A DNA stretch of 64,000 nucleotides from Allorhodopirellula solitaria (GCF_007859855.1 NZ_SJPK01000010.1:62001-126000); one strand, 5' to 3'. Positions 53,867-63,364 are shown, numbered from the stretch's first letter. Numbers and translations: made by a program. The notes: generated by a model not told the origin, from the sequence alone.

Positions 53867-55063
53867 TCAGGAATCTTGAAGGAGCTCGCTGAACTGCGTC
53901 GACGTGCCCACCTTCAAACGCGCGACATCGTTGACGTCGCAGAGATCGTCAGGTTTCAGAAACAGATGGCCGAGCGAGCTAACATCCTCCTCACTGGAGA
54001 TCGCGTCGCTCTCCGCCCCCGCGCCACCTGCCACAAAGAACCAATCCTGGGTCGTGACCGCGACATTTCTCTCACCCAGACTAGTCAGAATCCCGTCTTG
54101 AGCACTCGCGTCTTCCTGCGGCTGACGGGCCGCCCACGCCTCTGGGCTGAGCGGAGAACGGGTGGGCCGGTTGGCGAGAGTGGCGATCAGGTCGGGCAAT
54201 CGGTCAGCGGAAGTCACATTGGGATTTCGGATCCCAACGCCTGAGATCCCCGCTTCGAACGAGCTTGCGATCAACGGCACCTGCAGGTGGCACGACCTCA
54301 GCGGGCCCGCCCGATGCCCGACTGCGCCGTTTTGTCCGAGTGAAAAGCCACTGGTCCCCGCCAACACAATCGCGTCCTGACCGGCAGCGGGGGCGACGTC
54401 GTGCAACAGTCCGAAGAGAGCGTCGATGAGTCGGATCTGGCAGCCGTAGGTGCGCATCCATGCCATCACAAGATCGGGATCGTCGCTCGCTTCTAACGCG
54501 AAGTGGGGCGGCTGCCAATCAGGAAAGATCGCGGGCAAGTTCGATCGCCCATCGAGCTCCCCCGCGTCGGCGAACTCCCGTTCGAGCGATTCCGATGCGT
54601 CCAGCGGCTCGAGGTCAGCTTCGTCGAGTTGGTCGACGGGAAAGAGATCGCGGGGCGCGTCCCAGCCGCGGGTCAGGAAGCGGCTATGCAGCCACACGTG
54701 CGGATTGTCGGCCAGCTGCTCGGCTGCGATCGCTGCGAGTGATGCGAACAGGGTTTCCTCCATCGTATCAGCGACACGGCCATCGGCCGGTGGGGGGATC
54801 ACGATCAACTCGCCGATTGCATCGGCAGAAGGCAATTTACTGAGACGCTCATCGTCGGTCACAACAACCATGTCGTGCGCTGGAAACCGGTCGTGGGACA
54901 GCCAACGATCGAGCTGCCGGACTGGATCGGCCACCGGTGTCACGACCCGGTCCCATGTCGTTCCAGTCGCCGACAAGGCGTCGATCGACTCGGTGCGGTT
55001 CCAAGACGATCCGTAGCACGAGAGCGCCGCCGGGGCGAAACCTTCCAACGTGAGCAACAACAT
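53867..55063 (-). CDS. Sulfatase-fold protein lacking catalytic residues
   Basis: The 398-residue sequence follows the sulfatase plan. It begins MLLLTLEGFAPAALSCYGS, like the N-terminal strand and CYGN helix of sulfatases, followed by ESIDALSATGTTWDRV. Later come LAGTSGFSLGQNGAVGH and LRSCHLQVPLI, like the sulfatase TSDHG...LGEHG...VPLI segment. The formylglycine motif C/S-x-P-x-R is not present. The first metal-binding Asp pair is replaced (LEGF for DDLR) and the DHG is lost. It is probably inactive as a sulfatase and may be a binding or structural protein. There is no signal peptide, unlike secreted planctomycete sulfatases. Confidence 0.72.
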   Translation of the reverse strand: MLLLTLEGFAPAALSCYGSSWNRTESIDALSATGTTWDRVVTPVADPVRQLDRWLSHDRFPAHDMVVVTDDERLSKLPSADAIGELIVIPPPADGRVADTMEETLFASLAAIAAEQLADNPHVWLHSRFLTRGWDAPRDLFPVDQLDEADLEPLDASESLEREFADAGELDGRSNLPAIFPDWQPPHFALEASDDPDLVMAWMRTYGCQIRLIDALFGLLHDVAPAAGQDAIVLAGTSGFSLGQNGAVGHRAGPLRSCHLQVPLIASSFEAGISGVGIRNPNVTSADRLPDLIATLANRPTRSPLSPEAWAARQPQEDASAQDGILTSLGERNVAVTTQDWFFVAGGAGAESDAISSEEDVSSLGHLFLKPDDLCDVNDVARLKVGTSTQFSELLQDS

Positions 55064-55177
55064 GAAATACTTCTTGGGGAGGAGCTTGACGAGAAAGCCT
55101 GGTTTTTAAAGGATCCAGTGGTCCTTCGGCGAGCGGGCAAAACTACATCGATGCCGGCGGCGGAGCGATTCGGTCTG

Positions 55178-55516
55178 CTAACCCGGGGGCCAGCTCATTT
55201 TCCTGCCGCCCAAGAGGTGAAAATGCAGATGCGGGACTTCCTGGCCACCGTCCTCTCCGCAATTGACGATCAACCGGTAGCCACCACCGAGCCCCTCGGC
55301 CGCGGCGATCTGGGACGCGGCGACGACGCACCGTCCCATCACGGCTTCATCCTCGACCGTGAGATCCGCAAGCGAGACAATCTCCCGCTTGGGGATCACC
55401 AATACATGCACGGGAGCCTTGGGCGAGATATCCCGGAACGCCAAACAGTCATCGTCTTCGTATACGATGTCGGCAGGGATTTCCCGGGCGATGATTTTGC
55501 TGAATATACTTGACAT
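55178..55516 (-). CDS. HIT-family (HinT-like) nucleotide-binding hydrolase
   Basis: From ATG 55516, 112 residues begin SSIFSKIIAREIPADIVYED, the usual N-terminus of HinT proteins. The histidine triad is present as HLHFHLLGG. These enzymes cleave purine nucleoside phosphoramidates. The frame is open to 55564, but a good GGAG site precedes 55516 and the length then matches the family. It lies 114 bp upstream-side of the sulfatase-fold gene and diverges from radC. Confidence 0.92.
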   Translation of the reverse strand: MSSIFSKIIAREIPADIVYEDDDCLAFRDISPKAPVHVLVIPKREIVSLADLTVEDEAVMGRCVVAASQIAAAEGLGGGYRLIVNCGEDGGQEVPHLHFHLLGGRKMSWPPG

Positions 55517-55580
55517 AGGCTCCATTTCAAAAAAGTGGCGTCCAATCCAACCAATTTCATGCAATGATGGAGAGGGGCCG

Positions 55581-56528
55581 ATGAGCGAACTGCGACGGAC
55601 GCGATATCAAAGCGTACTCTATCCGCTCACACAGCGCAAACGGTTCCGGCGCAGCGAAATGTCGGAAATTGTTGGCGAGGAAACAAGTGGGTTTGTCACT
55701 CGCACGGTCAACGAGGTCGTCCGGGCTGGCGTGCTCACGACGGTCAAACAAGACGACGAGATCCATTATGAATGGACCAGCCCGAACCCGGTTGTCGCGG
55801 TCGACCAATGGATCGACCGTCGCATCCACGGCGATCAAGTCAAAGAGACGCCGGAACAAGAACGCCCCCGAGAGCGTCTTCTACGACTCGGCGCAGCATC
55901 GCTGTCAGATGCCGATTTGCTCGCGATCTTGATCCGCGTCGGCATCGTCGGGGAATCGGCTGTCACGGGTGGTCACAAGCTCGCCAATCGCTTCCACGAG
56001 GAACTCGACCGACTCCGAGACACGGGCTTGCCTGAACTCCGCGATATCACGCCCGCGGTCACCAAAGCGAGCTACTGTCAAATCATGGCAGCGCTCGAAC
56101 TCGGCCGGCGAGCCTCGGAATCGGCGCGTCAGCGTCCCGCCGAGATTCACAAGATCACGTCGACGATCGAAGCGACACAGTACTGCGCGGAAAAATTCGC
56201 CTATCTCGCTGGCGATGCAGTCCAAGAAGAATTCCACATCGTCACACTCGACACCAAGCACAAACCGATCCGCTCGCACCGCATTACCGTCGGCACGCTC
56301 GACGCCTCATTGGTCCATCCCCGCGAGGTGTTCCGCCCCGCGATCCGCGACGCGGCCGCCGCCGTGCTGCTGGTTCACAATCATCCCTCAGGCGATCCCA
56401 CGCCGAGCCGCGAAGACCATGCGGTGACCGATCGGTTGACCGAAGCGGGCAAACTCATCGGCATCGTCGTTCTCGACCATATTGTCGTCGCGAGGCAGCG
56501 TTGCGTCAGCATCCGCGAAGATTCTTAG
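55581..56528 (+). CDS. radC: RadC-family protein with N-terminal winged-helix-like extension
   Basis: The C-terminal JAB/MPN domain is clear: LVHNHPSGDPTPSREDHAVTDRL gives the HxHPSGxxxPSxxD metal motif. The upstream helical region (RPRERLLRLGAASLSDADLLAILIRVG) is also typical of RadC. ATG 55581 gives 315 residues, against about 225 for E. coli RadC. The extra N-terminal 85 residues (RYQSVLYPLTQRKRFRRSEMSEIVGEE) look like a winged helix, so it may bind DNA. The older label as a DNA-repair protein is not well supported in any species. Its stop overlaps the convergent secreted hypothetical by four bases. Confidence 0.9.
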   Translation: MSELRRTRYQSVLYPLTQRKRFRRSEMSEIVGEETSGFVTRTVNEVVRAGVLTTVKQDDEIHYEWTSPNPVVAVDQWIDRRIHGDQVKETPEQERPRERLLRLGAASLSDADLLAILIRVGIVGESAVTGGHKLANRFHEELDRLRDTGLPELRDITPAVTKASYCQIMAALELGRRASESARQRPAEIHKITSTIEATQYCAEKFAYLAGDAVQEEFHIVTLDTKHKPIRSHRITVGTLDASLVHPREVFRPAIRDAAAAVLLVHNHPSGDPTPSREDHAVTDRLTEAGKLIGIVVLDHIVVARQRCVSIREDS

Positions 56529-58507
56529 CGAACCGCGATTGAGATCCAGCCCTGACTGAGGTCGATGGCCGAGATCCGCAGCACCCGCCCTGCCAAGCTC
56601 GGTACCTTAGCGGTGTCGGGGATCGAGAACGTGCGGCGCAACATTTCCTTTGGAAAGAGCTCGTTAAAACTCTCCTGCATATTCGTCTTGATCGCTGTTT
56701 GGCTGATCGTCAAGCGGCGGTTGCCGGGGAAGGATAGTTCGACAACGTCGTCCCGGCGCAGCCACATCTCGCCGTCCTCGCTGCGAACGGGGCGATAGGT
56801 TGCAGTGGCCTGGAGCGTCCGATCCATCTCGCGGCCCCCTTGGGCAAAACGTGTGCCGCGTAGTCCAAGACGCAAAGCTTGATTGTCCGCCTCGATGAAA
56901 ACTGGCCGAAAGCTTGCCAAGTCAACTTCGTAGTCCTCTCGATCGGGAGTATCATCGGCCGCCCCGACGGCGTCGGGGCTGTTGCGGAGTTCGAGATCGA
57001 GTGTCTCGGCGAGTTGCCCGATCCGATCTGGCGTGAATGTCTGCCCGGCGAGCAGTTGAGAGATCGAGTTATCGATCACGCTTTGGTGCACCTGCACAGC
57101 CGCGAGATACCGCCCCGGTAACACGCCGGCGCCATCGTGCGACCACAGCGAGTCCAGTGCCGGCGGCTCGGTCGGGGCGGACAAGCCATGTTTCCTCTGG
57201 AGGTTCGCTTGCGCGTAGACACTGTCTGAACGCGATCCGATCGTGCGAATCAACTCCGGAAAATCGAGCCGGTGCAACCAGGGGTTCACGACCGAGTCGA
57301 GCCCGGGAAAGGTTCGGCCTGCCATCTCGGCGGTCTGCTCATCAAATTGGCTGTGGACCTGGGTCCGCAATTTTTCGCGGGAGATCGCTTCGGCGAGCGG
57401 GCGTTGTTCCGCCGCTTGCTGGCTGGCGATCCGCCGCACGATCCTCAACGGGTGATTGATCCGGCTGATCTGGGTGGACAGTTCTGCGGTGGAAACAGTC
57501 TGGCCGAGCTGGACGCCTTTCTCGGTGATCGCCAGCTGGCGCGCCGCGTAGACTCGCCCCGTGCCGGTCGTGTCGAGCGTGATTGGTTTGTGGTACCCGC
57601 GAGCGGTCGTTGAAAACCGACCGTCCATCCGAATCAACAGCCGCACGTATCCCTCGGCAGGCAAAAGTTGCCCGGTCACGTTCCCGTCGACCCGGGCCTG
57701 ACCGATCATCCGGGTCCCCAAAATGCAATCATTGACCACATTGGGAGTGTGGACCGGCCGCACGATCGCATCGGCCACGGCTTGACCGTCTACCCACCCG
57801 CGAATGTTCCAGTGGTTGTAGTGCGACTGGACTTGGCTGATCAGTTCGCTCGCTTGATTGGCGTCCGCGAGTCCGCCGAGGATCAAATCGACCTGGGCGA
57901 CTTCTTCGGGCGACAAGTCGCTCCATCCTCTCGATTCTTGCCCAGGGTCCGCGTCATCTCCGTCCGCGGTCGCAGGGGAGGTGCTGTCATCGTCGGAATC
58001 AAGCGACATCATTTCCGCCAAGACATCGAGCTGGCGCTGCACCGCGACCAGACCGCGTTTCGGATCGGAGTACCGAAGGGCGGCGATGTATCGCTGGACC
58101 ACATCCCTCAGCGAGACGATCGGTTCCACTTCCAGACCCGGGTGAACATCACGGAGGCGAGACTCCAACTCCACCGCGGCGCGGCCCCGCTGGCCGACGG
58201 ACTCACCCGTTTGGATCGCCTCGGTCAACGGGCCAAGGTTCAAATAACGCATCCACGCTGCTGCATTCTCCGCACCGGCCCGGCCCTGCAGCGAAGCGGC
58301 ACACTCATCGATGGCGTCGAGAACTGCCGCCTCGGCCTCTGGTAAACGAGGCAACCGCTCAGGGTCTAACTCTGCTCGAGCCCACGCAATTTCGGCGGCA
58401 ATCGAACCAATGGGCTGATCCGCAGAGCAAACCGAAGCCAAGGGGCTCGGCAGCGGAGCAGACCCGCCAACCAGGAGGGTTGCTGTGAACAATAATTGCT
58501 TGAGCAT
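56525..58507 (-). CDS. Large secreted hypothetical protein
   Basis: ATG 58507 gives 660 residues beginning with a signal peptide (LKQLLFTATLLVGGSAPL). An alternative TTG start 15 bases upstream adds five residues. The mature protein is a mix of helical (EAAVLDAIDECAASLQGRAG) and strand-rich segments. A central region (DGQAVADAIVRPVHTPNVVND) and the C-terminal LGLRGTRFAQGGREMDRTLQATATYR could form beta-barrel or propeller-like structure. No domain is recognised. It has no paired neighbour, since radC converges on it. Confidence 0.75.
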   Translation of the reverse strand: MLKQLLFTATLLVGGSAPLPSPLASVCSADQPIGSIAAEIAWARAELDPERLPRLPEAEAAVLDAIDECAASLQGRAGAENAAAWMRYLNLGPLTEAIQTGESVGQRGRAAVELESRLRDVHPGLEVEPIVSLRDVVQRYIAALRYSDPKRGLVAVQRQLDVLAEMMSLDSDDDSTSPATADGDDADPGQESRGWSDLSPEEVAQVDLILGGLADANQASELISQVQSHYNHWNIRGWVDGQAVADAIVRPVHTPNVVNDCILGTRMIGQARVDGNVTGQLLPAEGYVRLLIRMDGRFSTTARGYHKPITLDTTGTGRVYAARQLAITEKGVQLGQTVSTAELSTQISRINHPLRIVRRIASQQAAEQRPLAEAISREKLRTQVHSQFDEQTAEMAGRTFPGLDSVVNPWLHRLDFPELIRTIGSRSDSVYAQANLQRKHGLSAPTEPPALDSLWSHDGAGVLPGRYLAAVQVHQSVIDNSISQLLAGQTFTPDRIGQLAETLDLELRNSPDAVGAADDTPDREDYEVDLASFRPVFIEADNQALRLGLRGTRFAQGGREMDRTLQATATYRPVRSEDGEMWLRRDDVVELSFPGNRRLTISQTAIKTNMQESFNELFPKEMLRRTFSIPDTAKVPSLAGRVLRISAIDLSQGWISIAVR

Positions 58508-58593
58508 AGGACATTTCGTCAAGTTACAGGCCGGATAACCCCCGCAGTCTAACTAATCTGCCAGCAAAAGCACGGCCCACCAGCACCGGAATC

Positions 58594-59691
58594 TTAACGA
58601 ATCAGCGCGACTTCGATCTCCAGCCCTGGGCCAAATCCCAGCATCAGCCAAGGCCGAGGGACCGCGCTCCGAGCGAACTGTTCCAGCACCATGCCCAGGG
58701 TCGCTGAGGACATGTTGCCGTGCTGTCGCAGTACGCTGCGTGATATTTGCAACTGTTCCGGTGCCAGACCGAGCGAGGTTTCGACGGCATCGAGGATGCG
58801 CACCCCTCCCGGGTGGACAGCCCACCCGCCGATGGAACCCAGGTCCAAACCGTGATCGGCTAACCAACCGCTGAGGTAACTTGCGAGGCTGGCTTCGATC
58901 AGCCCAGGGACGCTGGCGCGGAGCGTCATTTCGAACCCATGATTGCCGATCGACCATGTCATCGCATCGCGACTCTCGGGAACCAAGCACGACCCGGTCG
59001 CTAGGATTTCAGGGGTGGGGTCTTGTCGATGGTCGGCCGCGAAATCGCGTCCCGCCACGACCGCTGCGGCCGCACCATCAGCAAACAGTGACCCCGAAAC
59101 GATGCGTTGAGCATCGTATCCGTATTGATAATGCAGCGAACACAGCTCCACGCTGCTGATCAACACGCAGGCTGCCGGATCGGCCGCGACCAGCCCGCGG
59201 GCGGTGCGGAAGGCGTTGATCAGGGCATGGCAGCCCATGAACCCAATCTGCACACGCTGAGTGGTCGCTGGCAGGCCTAAGCCCTGGATCAAATCGATGT
59301 CGAACCCAGGAGCACCAAACCCCGTGCAGGTAACCGTGATCAGGTGGGTGAATTGCTCTCCATGGCAACCGGCCTGCTCGACCGCGCGGGCCGCAGCGGC
59401 CTGCGCCAGCGGCCCCGACTCTTGGACGAAACGTTGATTTCGCGCGTCGGTGGTGGGCCCGTGCGAGTCGACACTCAACGCTTGATAAAACGACTGGGTC
59501 ACCGTTCCCGGAGTGGGTTCATCCAACAGTACGCTGCCGCGGGTCTCCACGCCTGCCCGTCGGAAGAGCTTCTCGACCGTGTCCGCCTCGCGTGGAGTGC
59601 GGCAGGACATCCGCTGCGCTTGCGCCGTTGCCAACGCTCGGTCGGCTTGATGGCGCGGTGTTGCTGAGGCAACGGAAAGAAGGTGAGCCAT
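58594..59691 (-). CDS. Type III polyketide synthase (chalcone/stilbene-synthase family)
   Basis: The 365-residue enzyme has the chalcone-synthase catalytic triad: C154 (GFMGCHALINAF), H293 (GWAVHPGG) and N326 (RQHGNMSSAT). The GFGAPGFD and LFADGAAAAVV segments are also standard for this family. It condenses acyl-CoA starters with malonyl-CoA without an ACP. The adjacent FAD-dependent oxidoreductase, in the same direction and 9 bp away, probably modifies the product (an alkylpyrone, resorcinol or quinone), as in other bacterial type III PKS operons. The product is not predictable from sequence alone. Confidence 0.93.
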   Translation of the reverse strand: MAHLLSVASATPRHQADRALATAQAQRMSCRTPREADTVEKLFRRAGVETRGSVLLDEPTPGTVTQSFYQALSVDSHGPTTDARNQRFVQESGPLAQAAAARAVEQAGCHGEQFTHLITVTCTGFGAPGFDIDLIQGLGLPATTQRVQIGFMGCHALINAFRTARGLVAADPAACVLISSVELCSLHYQYGYDAQRIVSGSLFADGAAAAVVAGRDFAADHRQDPTPEILATGSCLVPESRDAMTWSIGNHGFEMTLRASVPGLIEASLASYLSGWLADHGLDLGSIGGWAVHPGGVRILDAVETSLGLAPEQLQISRSVLRQHGNMSSATLGMVLEQFARSAVPRPWLMLGFGPGLEIEVALIR

Positions 59692-59700
59692 GCTTGACGT

Positions 59701-61056
59701 TCATTGGTGGTGGTGAGGATCGAGGTGCTGAGAATCGAGGTGCTGAGCGGTTTGTTCGAAGGTTGCCCCCCGCGCCAGACCACGTGTTATCGGAATCGCC
59801 AGCCACGGGGCGTGAGCCAGCCCCAGGCGGGCCGCTCGCCGCAGCCACGCCGAACGCATCGCACGGGTCACGCCACCGCAAAGGATGCGCCGCTTACGCT
59901 GAAGTGCTTGCAATTTGTGTTGCCAAAGATTTGCCAGGTCGGATCGAGCGGAAGCACCGTTCCATAAATCCGCGATCGCCAAACCGCTTTCGATCGCCCA
60001 GGTCATCCCCTCGCCCGTCATCGGCTCGACATACCCCGCGCAATCACCAATCAGCACCACCCCGTCACGACCGGCGCAACGAGAGCGACGTAGAGGGGGC
60101 GCGGTCATCAAATCAGCCTCGTCCCTCAACCACGCAAAAACTTGCTGGCCCATGTTAGCTGAGATTTCCGGGTGGCTCATCAGGAGCGCCGCCAAGCGAT
60201 CGGCGGGAGCACCGGAACTAGCCTCGCCAAGACGATCGCCGGCCTGGCCGCTCGGCCGCTGCCGTCGGGATCGCAGCGCCGCCGCGATATCAATAGCCCC
60301 GCCCGGCAATCGCACCAATCCGACATAGCCCTCGTCACCGCACACCATCTGAATTTCACCGTCCGCGAGATTCCACTGGCGGGCGAGCTGATGCCCTCCA
60401 GGCAGGTGGGCAGCAACCCCCAGCGGACCGTGGGGCGGTTGCCGCCATGGCAATTGCCACCTTGGCACATGCGGTGCGGATTCGCCGCCCGGCTGTCCCC
60501 CAGCAAACACTCCGCTCAGCCCAGTCGCCACGACGACCAAGTCAAACTCGTCGGTCAACTGCCAGTCACGGCACGATCCCATGTGATTGATGGGCCGGTA
60601 CCGAATACGCGTTTGCGAGTTCGTAGTGGAGACGACCTGAGCCTCGCACGGCTGCCACACGCGGACGCCAGCCCGCTTGGCTTGATCCAATAGCAACGGG
60701 TCCAGCACACTGCGGGAGATCGCGACCCCTGCCGCAACAGGCAAGCGAACCGCTGCACCGCCGCATGGAATGGGCTGAGACCCCGTCGGTGAAGGCCGGG
60801 TCTGCAGGTACCCCACCCACTGATTCGTGGGCGTGCCCAGCTCGCGAACCCGTTCTCCGGCACCAATGGCGTCGAGAGCCTGCAGGCCTGAGGCGCCGAG
60901 ACAGCAACCACAGATTTTCTCCCGAGGAAACACTGCCCTCTCGGCGAGCGTGACGGCGTGACCCAAGTGGGCCAGCCGGATCGCGGCCGTACTGCCAGCC
61001 ACGCCGGCACCGATAACGAGCACCTGCGAGGGCGAAGATCGGTCAGGGAGAGTCAT
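59701..61056 (-). CDS. FAD-dependent oxidoreductase (geranylgeranyl-reductase/monooxygenase-like)
   Basis: ATG 61056 gives 451 residues beginning with a dinucleotide fold, VLVIGAGVAGSTAAIRLAHLGH. It has the family-specific RAVFPREKICGCCLGASGLQ after the fold (the CCGC-like segment of this group) and the C-terminal FAD motif GDCAGYVEPMTGEGMTWAIESG. It closely resembles enzymes in the geranylgeranyl-reductase/PHBH group that hydroxylate or reduce polyketides and quinones. The frame is open to 61134, but ATG 61056 is the natural start of the Rossmann region. It precedes the type III PKS by 9 bp in one operon, so it probably oxidises the PKS product. Confidence 0.88.
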   Translation of the reverse strand: MTLPDRSSPSQVLVIGAGVAGSTAAIRLAHLGHAVTLAERAVFPREKICGCCLGASGLQALDAIGAGERVRELGTPTNQWVGYLQTRPSPTGSQPIPCGGAAVRLPVAAGVAISRSVLDPLLLDQAKRAGVRVWQPCEAQVVSTTNSQTRIRYRPINHMGSCRDWQLTDEFDLVVVATGLSGVFAGGQPGGESAPHVPRWQLPWRQPPHGPLGVAAHLPGGHQLARQWNLADGEIQMVCGDEGYVGLVRLPGGAIDIAAALRSRRQRPSGQAGDRLGEASSGAPADRLAALLMSHPEISANMGQQVFAWLRDEADLMTAPPLRRSRCAGRDGVVLIGDCAGYVEPMTGEGMTWAIESGLAIADLWNGASARSDLANLWQHKLQALQRKRRILCGGVTRAMRSAWLRRAARLGLAHAPWLAIPITRGLARGATFEQTAQHLDSQHLDPHHHQ

Positions 61057-61167
61057 GGCAAAGCCTAGAGATGTCAAATCGTTGGGGTTCCAGCCGATTT
61101 CCTGACGCAGTTTTCGTTCCCCTCTTCGCCCCACCGGGGCAATTCGATGATAGGCGGTGCCCGTTAC

Positions 61168-61518
61168 TCAGCTGGCGGTGAGTTCTCGCAGCGGCTTCGG
61201 CGCCAACCCTGCCGAGCGGAACAAGCGGCTGAGGCCGGACATCGTCTGGTGCCAGAGTAGCAGGATTTCGGGCGTGCCGAGGGGGGTGGCATCGCCGCGA
61301 TCGAGCCCCTGCTCACTGACCCGAATCTCCGGTGCCAAAGTGAGCAGCGCCTCGATGGCGAGGTGCGCGTGCCGATCTCCGTCGCTCAAGTCAGCATCGT
61401 CATAGATCCAGCCATGGGGTTTCATGACCAAGTCCATCAAATGCATCGCGGCCGCTTGGCTGTCCATCGCTTCGACGACAACGCTGCGGTTTCCACACTG
61501 AACGTAATACTTAGCCAT
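61168..61518 (-). CDS. Conserved-looking hypothetical small protein
   Basis: ATG 61518 follows a GAAGAGA ribosome binding site and gives 116 residues. The N-terminal part (YYVQCGNRSVVVEAMDSQAA) looks like a beta-sheet nucleotide- or signal-binding domain, with VMKPHGWIYDDADLSDGD after it. No known domain is recognised. It diverges from ffh (228 bp) and follows the FAD oxidoreductase gene. A role with the PKS pair is possible but not supported by motif. Confidence 0.7.
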   Translation of the reverse strand: MAKYYVQCGNRSVVVEAMDSQAAAMHLMDLVMKPHGWIYDDADLSDGDRHAHLAIEALLTLAPEIRVSEQGLDRGDATPLGTPEILLLWHQTMSGLSRLFRSAGLAPKPLRELTAS

Positions 61519-61745
61519 GATAGAGGTCTCTTCCGTGATAGGGGCGATTGGGCAATCAAAAACGAGCCGTGACACCGTGTGAGATGCTCTTGGCTCGACA
61601 GTGAATAGGATCGCCGGTGGGTGGACACCTTTGGTCACCGCCACAATTTTCTAGAAATAGCGGCTGTCCATTTACAAAAACCCCCAGTGATGCGTAAACT
61701 GTCGGGCTTTCCGTTACCCTCGCCGACTCTGCGTACCCCTCGCCC

Positions 61746-63218
61746 GTGTTCGATTCCCTCTCTGAAGGCCTGCAATCCGCTTTCAAAAGCTTGTCTGGAA
61801 AAGGCAAGCTGACCGAGGGCAATATGCGCGACGGCCTGAAAATCGTCGAACAATCGCTGCTCGAATCCGACGTCAGCTACAGTGTCGTGAAGGAATTCAT
61901 GGCCCATGTGAGCGAGAAAGCTCTCGGCAAACGGGTCTTGCTCAGCCTTCGCCCGCACGAGGAATTGGTGCGGATCGTCCACGAGGAACTCATCGAGACC
62001 CTCGGTCCTGTCGACCCGTCGCTGCATCTCAAAGCCGACCGCCCGACCGTGCTGATGCTGTGCGGATTGCAAGGAAGCGGTAAAACGACGACCTGCGGCA
62101 AATTGACGCAGATGCTCCGCGAGCAGCAGATCGAGCCGTTGCTCGTCGCCGCTGACCTTCAACGTCCTGCCGCGATCGAGCAGCTCAAAATTATCGGTGA
62201 ACAGCTCGGCGTGCCCGTTCACACCGAGACCGACCACCAAGACCCTGTGAAGGTCTGCCAGAACGGTGTCGACCGCGCTCGCCGCGACGGCAACCGCGTG
62301 GTGATCCTCGATACCGCCGGGCGATTGGCGATCGACGAAGAGCTGATGGCCCAGCTCAAGCGAATCGACAAGAAAGTTGGCCCCGATCAGGTTTATCTCG
62401 TTGTCGACGGCATGACGGGTCAAGACGCGGTCAACAGTGCGGGCGCGTTCAACGATGCTCTCGAGCTCGATGGCGTCGTCATGACCAAGCTCGATGGTGA
62501 CGCCCGCGGTGGTGCGCTGCTGTCTGTCAAACAGGTGACCGGCGTCCCGATCAAATTCATTGGTACCGGCGAGCGATTTGACGCGCTCGAGCCATTCCGC
62601 CCCGAGGGCATGGCCGGCCGTATCTTGCAGATGGGCGACATGGTCGCGGCAGCCCGCGAAGCCCACCGAATTGTCGACGAAAGTGAACGTGAGTCACTCG
62701 AAGAGAAAATGGCCTCCGGCCAGTTCTCGCTCGACGACTTCAAAAACTTGATGCAGAAAGTCGCTCAGCCCGGGCTGATGGGGCGCATGATGGGCATGAT
62801 GCCCGGGATGTCCCAATTCAAAGAGGCGCTCGACAGCGAAGAGGCTGGCGGCCAGATGAAACAGATCATCGGCGCGATCAACTCGATGACGCCTGCCGAA
62901 CGCAAAAACCCAAAGCTAATCGATGCAGCCCGACGAACCCGCATCGCCGCTGGAGCGGGAGTGCAATCTTCGTCGATCACTCAGTTGATCAAACAGTTCG
63001 ACACCATGAAACCGATCATGCAAATGATGTCGGGCAAGGGTGGTGGCGATCGGATGGCGATGCTCCGTCAGTTGCAAAGTGGAGCGATGCCGGGCATGGG
63101 CGGGGGTGGCGCCAAAATCAAACAATCCACCGGCAAACGCCTGTCGCCCGCCGAGCGGGAAAAACAACGCAAAGAACGCGAGAAGCTCAAACGCAAGATG
63201 AAACGGAAACGTCGCTGA
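61746..63218 (+). CDS. ffh: Signal recognition particle protein Ffh (SRP54)
   Basis: GTG 61746 starts a 490-residue Ffh. The helical N domain precedes the NG GTPase with GLQGSGKTTTCGKLT, DLQRPAAIEQL, LDTAGRL, TKLDGDARGG and GTGERFDALEPF. The C-terminal M domain is Met-rich (GLMGRMMGMMPGM, DRMAMLRQLQSGAMPGMGG). It ends in a Lys/Arg-rich tail (KQRKEREKLKRKMKRKRR). It binds signal peptides and the SRP RNA and targets proteins to SecYEG. rpsP and trmD follow on the same strand, as in many bacteria. Confidence 0.97.
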   Translation: MFDSLSEGLQSAFKSLSGKGKLTEGNMRDGLKIVEQSLLESDVSYSVVKEFMAHVSEKALGKRVLLSLRPHEELVRIVHEELIETLGPVDPSLHLKADRPTVLMLCGLQGSGKTTTCGKLTQMLREQQIEPLLVAADLQRPAAIEQLKIIGEQLGVPVHTETDHQDPVKVCQNGVDRARRDGNRVVILDTAGRLAIDEELMAQLKRIDKKVGPDQVYLVVDGMTGQDAVNSAGAFNDALELDGVVMTKLDGDARGGALLSVKQVTGVPIKFIGTGERFDALEPFRPEGMAGRILQMGDMVAAAREAHRIVDESERESLEEKMASGQFSLDDFKNLMQKVAQPGLMGRMMGMMPGMSQFKEALDSEEAGGQMKQIIGAINSMTPAERKNPKLIDAARRTRIAAGAGVQSSSITQLIKQFDTMKPIMQMMSGKGGGDRMAMLRQLQSGAMPGMGGGGAKIKQSTGKRLSPAEREKQRKEREKLKRKMKRKRR

Positions 63219-63283
63219 GCACCACGGTGATTCTCTGCGTTTTGTGATCAATCGAACCGAAACCCATGTTAACAGTGCCTGTT

Positions 63284-63364
63284 CGAAAAGGGGTCTGACC
63301 CTCTTCGGCGTGGCCACAAATTCAATGAAATCGACTTGCCTCCAAAGGGTCAGACCCCTTTTCG
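63284..63364. repeat. REP-like perfect 19-bp inverted repeat in the ffh-rpsP gap
   Basis: The arm CGAAAAGGGGTCTGACCCT (63284-63302) and its exact reverse complement (63346-63364) flank 43 bp. AGGGTCAGACCCCTTTT-type palindromes are known bacterial REP elements, often linked to RAYT transposases. It lies 37 bp upstream of the rpsP start and 65 bp after ffh, so it would be in the shared transcript. Confidence 0.8.
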
